Assembly (NCBI GenBank): GCA_902467875.1
Contig: CABQWP010000009.1
Location: forward strand, 1 to 45,173
Origin: an uncultured Collinsella sp.
GTDB taxonomy: Bacteria; Actinomycetota; Coriobacteriia; Coriobacteriales; Coriobacteriaceae
DNA: 45,173 nucleotides
Direction of reading: 5' to 3'
The notes below the pieces were generated by a model. That model ran no database searches, was not told where the DNA came from, and saw only the letters and a list, made by a program, of their open reading frames with translations. Numbering within the stretch: the stretch's first letter is position 1; each line of letters starts with the position of its first letter. The translations under genes and the position numbers were made by a program. Below, piece by piece: positions 31,098 through 38,685 of the stretch.

Positions 31098-32279
31098 ATG
31101 AAAGAACTCTCCAACCGCACGGCAACGTTTACCGATTCGGTCATCCGCCGTATGACGCGCATCTCCAACAAGTATGGCGCCGTCAACCTGTCGCAGGGCT
31201 TCCCCGACTTCGATCCCCCAGCGCAGCTGCTCAATAGTCTGGGCACCATCGCCACCGACCCCAAGCCGCTTTACCACCAGTACTCCATCACCTGGGGCTC
31301 CCAGGCCATGCGCGAGGCGCTCGCCGCCAAACAGGAGCACTTTATGGGCATGCCGGTGAACCCCAACGAGAATATCGTAGTCACTTGCGGCTCCACCGAG
31401 GCCATGATGGCCGCCATGATGACGGTCACGAACCCCGGCGACAAGGTCGTCATCTTCTCGCCGTTCTACGAGAACTACGGCGCTGACACCATTCTCTCGG
31501 GAGCCGAGCCCATCTATGTGCCGCTCAACCCGCCCACCTTTGACTTCGACCGCGAGGTCCTCGAGGCGGCCTTCCGCGACAACGACCCAAAGGCCATCGT
31601 CCTGTGCAACCCTTCCAACCCCTGCGGCAAGGTCTTTACGCGCGAGGAGCTCACCTTTATCGCCGACCTCTGCAAAAAGTACGACGCCTATTGCATCACC
31701 GACGAGGTATACGAGCACATCGTCTACGCACCCCATGAGCACGTCTACATGGCCACGCTGCCTGGCATGTTCGAGCGCACCATCAGCTGCAGCTCGCTGT
31801 CCAAGACCTACTCCATCACCGGCTGGCGTCTGGGCTACACTATCGCCCCTGCCGAAATCACCGAGCGCATCAAAAAGGTCCACGACTTCCTCACCGTGGG
31901 CGCCGCCGCTCCCCTGCAGGAAGCCGTCGTCACCGCCCTCAACTTCGACGACAGCTATTACCAGGAGGTCCTCGACCTCTACACCGCCAAGCGCGACCTG
32001 TTCTGCCAGGGGCTCGATAGCATCGGTCTTGAGCACAACGTACCGCAGGGCGCTTACTACGTCATGATGGACATCTCTGAGTTTGGCTATGACAGCGACC
32101 TCGAATTCTGCGAGGATCTCGCGTCTAAGGTGGGCGTGGGCGCCGTGCCCGGCTCGAGCTTCTTCCGCGAGCCCGTCAACCATCTGATTCGTTTCCACTT
32201 TGCCAAGCGAGACGAGACGCTTAACGCGGCGCTGGAGAACCTCAAGTCACTACGTGATAAAATCAAGCCGCGCGGGTAA
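31098..32279 (+). CDS. Class I/II PLP-dependent aminotransferase
   Basis: A 393-residue cytoplasmic aminotransferase. ATG 31098 follows GAAAGGA; an earlier ATG at 31080 has no site. Motifs: NLSQGFPDFDPP at the start, VTCGSTEAMMAAM (PLP phosphate loop), FSPFYENY (ring-stacking Tyr), LCNPSNPCGKVF, TDEVYEHIVY and the lysine in SSLSKTYSITGWRLGY; the C-terminal LIRFHFAK has the substrate-carboxylate Arg. It resembles aspartate/aromatic or methionine-type aminotransferases with broad specificity; the exact pair of amino acid and keto acid is not readable. It is monocistronic with its own terminator. Confidence 0.92.
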   Translation: MKELSNRTATFTDSVIRRMTRISNKYGAVNLSQGFPDFDPPAQLLNSLGTIATDPKPLYHQYSITWGSQAMREALAAKQEHFMGMPVNPNENIVVTCGSTEAMMAAMMTVTNPGDKVVIFSPFYENYGADTILSGAEPIYVPLNPPTFDFDREVLEAAFRDNDPKAIVLCNPSNPCGKVFTREELTFIADLCKKYDAYCITDEVYEHIVYAPHEHVYMATLPGMFERTISCSSLSKTYSITGWRLGYTIAPAEITERIKKVHDFLTVGAAAPLQEAVVTALNFDDSYYQEVLDLYTAKRDLFCQGLDSIGLEHNVPQGAYYVMMDISEFGYDSDLEFCEDLASKVGVGAVPGSSFFREPVNHLIRFHFAKRDETLNAALENLKSLRDKIKPRG

Positions 32280-32307
32280 GGACGGCCCAGCAACTAAAGC
32301 AACCAAA

Positions 32308-32347
32308 GAAGCCTCGCACCGCCCGCCGCGTTGCGAGGCTTCTTTTT
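32308..32347 (+). terminator. Terminator of the aminotransferase gene
   Basis: GAAGCCTCGCA pairs perfectly with TGCGAGGCTTC (11 bp) around a 13-base loop, followed by TTTTT. Confidence 0.92.
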
Positions 32348-32420
32348 ATAACGCTTTCTTAAATAGTTTAGAGCCCTATACTTTAGTCACGGAGCAACTC
32401 GTCCCAGAGAGAGGAATACT

Positions 32421-33311
32421 ATGGCAGAACAGCAGCTTATCGGAGCGCTCGAGGCCGGCGGCACCAAGATGGTCTGCGCCACGGGCTATGCAGACGGTAC
32501 GGTCCTGGAGCGTGAGCAGATCGCGACCACGACCCCGCAGGAGACCGTTGAGGCCGTCAACGCATGGTTTGCCGACAAGGGCATCGCCGCGCTGGGCATT
32601 GGCGCCTTTGGCCCCACCGCAGTCAACCCCGCCTCGCCCCAATACGGCAAGATCCTGGAGACGCCCAAAACGGCATGGCGCTACTTTGATCTGCTGGGCA
32701 CCATCCAAAACGAGCTCAAGGTCCCCTGCGGCTACGACACCGACGTCAATGTCGCCTGCCTGGGCGAGGTCACCTTTGGTTGCGCCCAGGGCCTCACCGA
32801 TGTGGTCTACCTGACCATCGGCACCGGCGTGGGCGCCGGTGTGCTCTCGGGCGGCCAGCTCTTGCACGGCATGATGCATCCCGAGGCTGGCCACATCCTG
32901 GTCACGCGCGACCCGCGCGACACCATCGGCGAGCATAGCGCCTGCCCCTTCCACGACAACTGCCTCGAGGGCCTCATCGCAGGTCCCGGCGTCAAAAAGC
33001 GCTGGGATGGCAAGAGCGCCGGAGACATGGCCGATGACCCGGAGGCCATGGACCTGCTCGCCGGCTATCTGGCACAGGCACTCATGACCTACACGCTGTG
33101 CTACGCGCCGCAAAAGATCATCATCGGTGGCGGCGTGGCCGACCACACCCCCATCGTGCCGCTCGCGCGCAAGAAGTGCGCCGAAATGCTCAACGGCTAT
33201 ATCGTCACGCCCGAGGTCAACGACATCGATAACTACATCGTCAACAACAGCCTCGAGGGCAAGCAGGGCATTATGGGTTGCCTGGCCCTGGGCGCACAGG
33301 CGCTTCAGTAG
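32421..33311 (+). CDS. ROK family sugar kinase, probably fructokinase
   Basis: A 296-residue ROK kinase, ATG 32421 after AGAGAGG. The N-terminal ALEAGGTKMVCA binds phosphate, GAFGPTAVNP and YDTDVNVACLGE are typical of the fructokinase (GmuE/ScrK-like) branch with a catalytic Asp, and TIGTGVGAG is the second nucleotide-binding loop. The zinc site is HPEAGHILV followed by CPFHDNCLEGL, giving His and two or three Cys ligands. It would phosphorylate fructose or a similar hexose with ATP. It lies alone between two terminators, with no sugar transporter next to it, so the physiological sugar is open. Confidence 0.88.
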   Translation: MAEQQLIGALEAGGTKMVCATGYADGTVLEREQIATTTPQETVEAVNAWFADKGIAALGIGAFGPTAVNPASPQYGKILETPKTAWRYFDLLGTIQNELKVPCGYDTDVNVACLGEVTFGCAQGLTDVVYLTIGTGVGAGVLSGGQLLHGMMHPEAGHILVTRDPRDTIGEHSACPFHDNCLEGLIAGPGVKKRWDGKSAGDMADDPEAMDLLAGYLAQALMTYTLCYAPQKIIIGGGVADHTPIVPLARKKCAEMLNGYIVTPEVNDIDNYIVNNSLEGKQGIMGCLALGAQALQ

Positions 33312-33393
33312 CAGACGCACCCACAGGGCGTGGCGCGCCCGGCAAATCCAACCTACGGAACGACGCCACCACGCCCTATATAAGCCCTCTAAT

Positions 33394-33439
33394 AAAAAAG
33401 GCCGCCTAGCACCAAGCATACGTCCTAGGCGGCCTTTTT
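33394..33439. terminator. Bidirectional terminator between the ROK kinase and VanZ-like genes
   Basis: GGCCGCCTAG and CTAGGCGGCC form a 10-bp perfect stem flanked by six A on the left and five T on the right, so it can end transcription from both sides. The last codons of the VanZ-like gene are inside its right arm. Confidence 0.9.
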
Positions 33440-33874
33440 GGCACATATGAGCGATCGTAGTAGATATCGGAGCACAACGCCCGTTGCCGCTCCACAGCAG
33501 TCGATCATCACATCGGTGATCATGCCGGCGCGTCCCGGCACAAAGAGCTGAATCGTCTCGTCGATCGAAGGAATCAGCAGCAGGAACACCGCCGTGGGCA
33601 GCAGCACGTCAAAGGTGCGCCGGCCCTCAAAATCAAAGGCGTGCGTTGCCAAGATGCCGAGCACCATATACTCGGTAAAATGCGCGCACTTGCGAACAAC
33701 AAAGTTGGTCACCCATTCATATGGAAGTCCCACGCCGTGCAGGAAACCGCGGATAGCTTCCATGACCGTTAGGCTCAGCGAGCCCGACCCCGAGCCGGGA
33801 ACCAGCGAATTGCCCCAGATCAAGAGCGCCATCAGGCAGGTCACGACCGCCCATTTTCGATTGATCTTAACCAT
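33425..33874 (-). CDS. VanZ-like membrane protein
   Basis: A 149-residue protein with four predicted membrane segments. The family core is clear: VVRKCAHFTEYMVLG (residues 60-74) and DETIQLFVPGRAGMITDVMIDCCGA (about 105-130). VanZ was first seen next to glycopeptide resistance genes; most chromosomal members have no known role, and nothing here suggests antibiotic resistance. ATG 33874 is seven bases after the upstream gene's stop, with GGAGG inside that gene's end, so the two are probably co-transcribed. The final residues (LICAKKAA) are encoded by the terminator stem. Confidence 0.88.
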   Translation of the reverse strand: MVKINRKWAVVTCLMALLIWGNSLVPGSGSGSLSLTVMEAIRGFLHGVGLPYEWVTNFVVRKCAHFTEYMVLGILATHAFDFEGRRTFDVLLPTAVFLLLIPSIDETIQLFVPGRAGMITDVMIDCCGAATGVVLRYLLRSLICAKKAA

Positions 33875-33881
33875 GCAGAAG

Positions 33882-35282
33882 TTATGCCTCCGCGCGGAGC
33901 GGCGCGAAGCTGGCGGTACCGCCCTCGATAACGCTCAGGTAGGCACGGCCCGTACGCTTGGCGGTAGAGGACTGCAGGCGCTCGATCTCCTCCTCGAGGA
34001 TCTGATTGACGCGCTCGTGACGACGGTTTTCCATAATGCCGGCGGCAATAGCCTCGGCCCGCTCGATGCTCTCGCGCGAGATACGGGCAGTATCCTCGGG
34101 GAACACAGCGCTGTGACGGCCGACATAGGCGGGGGCAGCAGGCTGAGGGGCAGCGACGGGAGCGGGGGCTGCAACAGGAGCAGGCTCGTCAATCTCATCC
34201 AGAATCGCGGTGGCGGCGGCCCACATGTCCTCGTGGCCCGAGTAATCAGCCATGGGGACATCAACCTCGAGTGAGGCATCCGGAAGGTCGCCGGTGTCGA
34301 TGCGATCTTGGGCATCAATCGATGCGGTGATGGCTGCAGGCTCATCGAGGTCATCGAAATCGATATCCGCGGCACCGGAGATGATAGGCATGCTGGCGAG
34401 GTTTACATTGTACGGCGCAGCCTCAGCCGCCTGCTGCTGGGCAGGAGCGCCCCACAGCGAGCTTTCGGCGGCACGGCGGGCGGCAACGGCCTCCTCGTCC
34501 GCGGCCATGGCTTCATCAACGTACGAATTGTCGGCAGAAGCGTTCGCGTCCGCCGAGGTAGCACTGTAGGCGTTATTGGCTGCCGCGTTGGCGACAAGTG
34601 CCACGAAAGCCGCCGTGCTGCCCGCAGGGGCGGCCTGGGAGCCAGATACGGCGCGTGCCGCGGCGGCGATGTCGTCGCGATTGAAGGAGCCGGTCTGCCC
34701 GCCGTTGGTGAGCTCGTCGATGGCGACTTGATAGACGTCGCGCGAGTGTGCAGGGTCGCAGCTCACCGGCGAATCGTCGTCGAGCATACTGTCGATCATG
34801 GACCAAGCCTCGGCCTCGTCCATGGCATCTGCGGCTCGAGCGATGGTAGGGACACCATCATCGGTATGACGGCGCTGGAACGCACCAGTCAGGCCGGAAA
34901 GGAATGCCGAGGTAGACTGCTCCGACTGAGCCTGAGAAGCAGAAGCGGTAGCATAAGGAGTCGCATCCTGCTGCTGAGCTGGAATCGAGGCGGTCTTGAA
35001 CTCGCTTTGATGCTGATTGAGATTGGCGGCACCGCCCATGGCATCGGGCTGGAACAGACGCTCTTCACGCTGCGCATGGTACTCGGAGATACCCAGCGAG
35101 GCGGCATAGATACCCACGCCCGCCACCGCGCCCACGGCGAAGGGAACCGCACCCGCCACGACCGTCTCGTTCACCGACGAAAACGGTAGCGTCGCGGCAT
35201 ACATAACCACGGGAGCGGCAAGGCCGATCCCGCACGAAAGTCCGGCAAGGACTGCTCGTTGTGTTGCATCAGAAGAAGCCAT
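33882..35282 (-). CDS. Membrane-anchored acidic protein of unknown function
   Basis: A 466-residue protein I do not recognise. ATG 35282 has GGGGAG just upstream. Residues 10-31 and 40-63 are two membrane helices; the remainder is likely cytoplasmic or external and low in complexity: Gln/Ser/Thr-rich (70-130), an acidic patch AMDEAEAWSMIDSMLDDD, an Ala/Asn-rich part (VALVANAAANNAY), an Ala/Pro linker (EPAPVAAPAPVAAPQPAAP) and a charged helical end (RISRESIERAEAIAAGIMENRRHERVNQILEEEIERLQ) that could form a coiled coil, followed by TGRAYLSVIEGG. The gene is coupled to the VanZ-like gene. Its layout, two helices then a disordered arm and terminal helix, resembles bacterial scaffold or division-associated proteins, but this is only a comparison of form. 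Confidence 0.7.
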   Translation of the reverse strand: MASSDATQRAVLAGLSCGIGLAAPVVMYAATLPFSSVNETVVAGAVPFAVGAVAGVGIYAASLGISEYHAQREERLFQPDAMGGAANLNQHQSEFKTASIPAQQQDATPYATASASQAQSEQSTSAFLSGLTGAFQRRHTDDGVPTIARAADAMDEAEAWSMIDSMLDDDSPVSCDPAHSRDVYQVAIDELTNGGQTGSFNRDDIAAAARAVSGSQAAPAGSTAAFVALVANAAANNAYSATSADANASADNSYVDEAMAADEEAVAARRAAESSLWGAPAQQQAAEAAPYNVNLASMPIISGAADIDFDDLDEPAAITASIDAQDRIDTGDLPDASLEVDVPMADYSGHEDMWAAATAILDEIDEPAPVAAPAPVAAPQPAAPAYVGRHSAVFPEDTARISRESIERAEAIAAGIMENRRHERVNQILEEEIERLQSSTAKRTGRAYLSVIEGGTASFAPLRAEA

Positions 35283-35524
35283 GAGCTCTCCCCATCTTCC
35301 AGCACCCAAATCGCATCATTCAGTTGGCTGCGCGAGAGAAGATGAAGCGGGGCTATGCCCCAAAGCAACGGTATATGGTTCGTTTCATCTGCGTTTTCCG
35401 TCGCGAAGCTTAAAAGCTATTATGCGAAACCGCCCTGTCGATTGCAAGCGACGATGTCGGATTGAAACGGGAAACCTGCTGCTTGCCAGTCTTATGGTCG
35501 ATAACTGGCGCCGAGTGGCGATAT

Positions 35525-35553
35525 AAAAAGGGCCGAGGCGCAAGCCCCGACCC
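35525..35553 (-). terminator. Terminator of rho
   Basis: On the minus strand GGGTCGGGGC pairs with GCCTCGGCCC (10 bp, two G-U pairs) around a TTGC loop, then TTTTT. It lies 40 bp after the rho stop. Confidence 0.88.
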
Positions 35554-35592
35554 TTCATCGCGCCGGCAATAACGCCGCGTGCGGTTGACGAC

Positions 35593-38157
35593 TTAGAACG
35601 TCTGCTCGTAGTCGCTATGCTTTTTGGCCGAACGCACCAGGAACTCCTGGTTGGTGTTGGTGCCCTTGAGGCCCTTGATAAACGATGCGGCCGCGCGCTC
35701 GGTATTGTTCATGCCGGCGAGGATGCGACGCAGACCAAAGACAAACGGGCGCATCTGCTCGTCGACCAGCAGGTCCTCGTTGCGCGTACCCGAGGCAACA
35801 GGGTCGATGGCCGGGAAAATGCGGCGATCGGCCAGGTCGCGGTCGAGCTTGAGCTCCATGTTGCCGGTACCCTTGAACTCCTCAAAGATGACCTCGTCCA
35901 TCTTGGAACCGGTATCGATGAGTGCGGAGGCCAGGATGGTGAGCGAGCCACCGTTCTCGATATTGCGGGCTGCACCCAGAAAACGCTTGGGCGGATACAG
36001 TGCCGCCGAATCAACGCCGCCCGAAAGGATGCGGCCTGAGGCGGGCGCCGCCAAGTTGTAGGCGCGGGCAAGACGCGTGATGGAGTCGAGCACAACTACA
36101 ACATCGCCGCCCAGTTCCACGATGCGCTTGGCGCGCTCGATGACGAGCTCTGCCACGCGAGTGTGGTTGTCGGCGGGCATATCGAAGGTCGACGCCACAA
36201 CCTCGCCCTTGATGGAACGCTGCATATCGGTGACCTCTTCGGGGCGCTCGTCGACGAGCAGGCAGATGAGGTGCACCTCGGGGTTGTTAATCGAGATAGA
36301 CTGGCAGATTTTCTTGAGGATCGTCGTCTTGCCGGCCTTAGGCGGGGACACAATCAGACCGCGCTGACCCTTGCCGATCGGCGACACGATGTCGATGGCA
36401 CGACCGGTAATGGAATCCTTGCCATGCTCCATGCGCAGCGGCTCGTTGGGATAGACCGGGGTGAGGTCGCCGAACTTGGGGCGATTGCGAATCTGCTCAG
36501 GATCCATGCCGTTGACGGTCGTGATCTTGGCGAGGCCGGCGCGCTTGTCGCCGCCGCGCGAAGGACGCAGCGAGCCCTCGATGACATCGCCCGTGCGCAG
36601 ACGCGCGGAACGGATGAGGTATGCGGGCACGAAGGCGTCGTCGTTGGACTTCATGTAGCCATGGGCGTGGATGATGCCGGAGCTGTCTGGGCGAATCTGC
36701 AGAATGCCCTTGATATCGCGGAAACCCTCGGCCTTTGCGGCGGTAGTGTAGATCTCCTCGACGAGCTCGGCCTTCTTCTTGCCGGTCGTCTCGATCTCGA
36801 ACTCCTTGGCCTTCTCGCGCAGCTCGGCGACCTTCATGGCCGCGAGCTCCTCGCGCGAAAGCGTGGGCTCAGTCGGAGCGGCATTGCGCTCCTTATTGCG
36901 CTGCTTGCGGTCGCGCTGACGGTTGCGGCGATCGTTGTTACGCTCGTCCTTGCGCTCGTTGCGGTCATTACGCTCGTCGTTGCGCTTGTGCTGACGGCGG
37001 TTGGGGCGAGCGCTCTCTTCGGTCTCGACGGGGGCGGTGCCATCGGTTGCGGAGGCGTCTTCGTTAGCCGAAGCATCATCGCTGGCCTCGGCATTGGAAT
37101 CGCCCTGCGGCTCGGCCTCGGCATGCTGCTCGACGGCCTTGGCCTTAGCGGACTTCTTGCGACCGCGCTTGGGCTTCTCGGACGCAGACTGTTCGACGTC
37201 TTGGGGCTCGGCGGCATCAGTCGATGCATCGGCGGTCGTCTCGGCGGAAACCTCGGACGCACCCTTCTTGGCAGCCTTGGCCTTGGACGTGCGCTTAGCA
37301 GCAGTACGATGGCTGCGACCAGGACGGACGTCGGCGGGCTCGACATCGGCAGAAACGGCCTCGGAAGTCGTAGCATCCTGGACGGGCGCGTCGGCAGCGG
37401 TTGCAGGCTCGGCGGTCGCCGCAGCATCCCGAGCGGCGGCGGCTGCGGCTGCGGCCTTCTCGGCCTCGACGAAAGCCTTGGGCTTGCGACCGCGACGGTG
37501 CGGGCGCAAAGCCGGATCGACAACGGGAACTTCGCTGGCCTCGACAGGCGCAGCGGGCTCAACAGGCGATGTGCCCTCCCCTGCCGCGGAACGAACCGAA
37601 GCCTCGGTGAGCTCGAGGGTTACCTGATCGGCAACCTGCTCGGCCTTAGCAGCCGTGCGACGGCGTGTGCGCGGTGCCGGCTTCTCGGTCGGCTGGTCGG
37701 CGGCAGGTGTCTCGGGCGCAAACGGAGCTGCAAGCTCGGTCAGAGCCGCGGCCTCGCGCTCGGCAGCACGACGGCGGGCGCGCACCACCTGAGCCTCGCT
37801 AATATGCGCCAACGCACGCGCCTGCGCGACCTCATCGGAAATCGGCTCCGAGGAGTCAGCTGCAACGGTGCGCTTGACGCGCGTCGTGCGCGTGGTACGG
37901 CGCTTGGGCTTGGTGACCTCCTCGCCGTCAGCAGCAGACTTGGCCGTGCGGCGCGTACGCTTGGGCTTTGCCGGAGCAGCCTCCTCACAAGTTGCAGGCA
38001 CGGCCTTCTCAGCCGCTGAAGGCGTAGGCGTCGAAGCAGCCTTAGGCGTCTCAGGAGCCGAGGCTTGCGCGGGCGCCGCGACCTGGTCCGACACAACCGG
38101 TGCAGCGGGAGCGGCTTGCGTCGTCGTTATTTCGTTTTCTTGCTGTTGATCAGACAC
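35593..38157 (-). CDS. rho: Transcription termination factor Rho with long N-terminal extension
   Basis: Rho is the hexameric RNA helicase that ends transcription. The protein has 854 residues, about twice the 420 of E. coli Rho. The last 425 are a normal Rho: LSREELAAMKVAELREKAKEF (SAP-like), RNA-binding DIKGILQIRPDSSGIIHAHGYM, Walker A SPPKAGKTT, VVVLDSITRLARAYN, the RNA-gripping loop near DTGSKMDEVIFEEFKGTGN and LDRDLADRRIFPAID. The first 430 residues are disordered: Ala/Pro/Glu-rich with several basic TRR/RKPK patches, then an Arg/Asn/Asp-rich run (RRQHKRNDERNDRNERKDER). The start appears to be GTG 38157 with only a weak purine-rich site. Basic insertions are known in actinobacterial Rho and bind RNA; this one is unusually long. 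Confidence 0.93.
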   Translation of the reverse strand: MSDQQQENEITTTQAAPAAPVVSDQVAAPAQASAPETPKAASTPTPSAAEKAVPATCEEAAPAKPKRTRRTAKSAADGEEVTKPKRRTTRTTRVKRTVAADSSEPISDEVAQARALAHISEAQVVRARRRAAEREAAALTELAAPFAPETPAADQPTEKPAPRTRRRTAAKAEQVADQVTLELTEASVRSAAGEGTSPVEPAAPVEASEVPVVDPALRPHRRGRKPKAFVEAEKAAAAAAAARDAAATAEPATAADAPVQDATTSEAVSADVEPADVRPGRSHRTAAKRTSKAKAAKKGASEVSAETTADASTDAAEPQDVEQSASEKPKRGRKKSAKAKAVEQHAEAEPQGDSNAEASDDASANEDASATDGTAPVETEESARPNRRQHKRNDERNDRNERKDERNNDRRNRQRDRKQRNKERNAAPTEPTLSREELAAMKVAELREKAKEFEIETTGKKKAELVEEIYTTAAKAEGFRDIKGILQIRPDSSGIIHAHGYMKSNDDAFVPAYLIRSARLRTGDVIEGSLRPSRGGDKRAGLAKITTVNGMDPEQIRNRPKFGDLTPVYPNEPLRMEHGKDSITGRAIDIVSPIGKGQRGLIVSPPKAGKTTILKKICQSISINNPEVHLICLLVDERPEEVTDMQRSIKGEVVASTFDMPADNHTRVAELVIERAKRIVELGGDVVVVLDSITRLARAYNLAAPASGRILSGGVDSAALYPPKRFLGAARNIENGGSLTILASALIDTGSKMDEVIFEEFKGTGNMELKLDRDLADRRIFPAIDPVASGTRNEDLLVDEQMRPFVFGLRRILAGMNNTERAAASFIKGLKGTNTNQEFLVRSAKKHSDYEQTF

Positions 38158-38605
38158 AGTGTTTGCTCAACTTTCTTTTCAAGCCCTGTGATCACATGCT
38201 CCCTGCATAAACCTTCAGGGCGGCTAAACAGTCTAGTTCCGTCAAATACCGACGGACATCATTGATCTGTATCGAGATGATTGCGTCATATACGCAGCGT
38301 TAGTGTAACACAACCGCAACCACCTGCAACTTAGTCATTGGGAACGCTCTTAAACGACTAGTCAAAAGGGGCACTCTTTGGTTTAGCACCCACAAATCTG
38401 ACTGCCTCCGCCAAAACTATGACGGTTTACTACGATGAATCGCTCAACCGCGACCACTCCTAAACTTGTTGAACTAAAACCGCAGGTAGATGCCTTGCAC
38501 TTTTTTGCGAAAAGCCGGCGTGGTTGGAATTTCTCATTTCATCGTAGTAAACCGGCATAGTTTCGTATTTCCAGCAGTTCCAAATTCGTCAATACGTCGG
38601 CGTTT
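38158..38605. promoter_or_regulatory. rho upstream region
   Basis: This 448-bp gap holds the rho promoter and leader on the minus strand and nothing that codes for protein. Its main visible structure is the long inverted repeat at 38414-38563. Several TAG/CTA-containing short motifs (for example ACTAGTC near 38358) are present without clear organisation. Confidence 0.4.
38414..38563. repeat. 26-bp inverted repeat between rho and argS
   Basis: Left arm 38414-38439 begins AAACTATGACGG and ends CTACGATGAA. Right arm 38538-38563 is its reverse complement in 25 of 26 positions. The 98 bp between contain no frame of useful length. Arms of this length and quality with a small spacer fit a miniature inverted-repeat element, or an RNA that folds into a long hairpin. 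Confidence 0.85.
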
Positions 38606-38640
38606 GCAAAAAGCCCGACCTCCGTGGGAGATCGGGCTTT
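38606..38640 (-). terminator. Terminator of argS
   Basis: On the minus strand AAAGCCCGATCTCC pairs with GGAGGTCGGGCTTT (14 bp, one G-U) around a CAC loop, then further T. It lies 45 bp after the argS stop. Confidence 0.92.
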
Positions 38641-38685
38641 CAAGGCTTAGTTAAACCAAGTCTGTACGGTCAAATGACCCGTAGC

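Noticed and set aside
33425..33874. Vancomycin or teicoplanin resistance determinant
   Set aside because: VanZ-like proteins are common without resistance; none of the other van genes is present.
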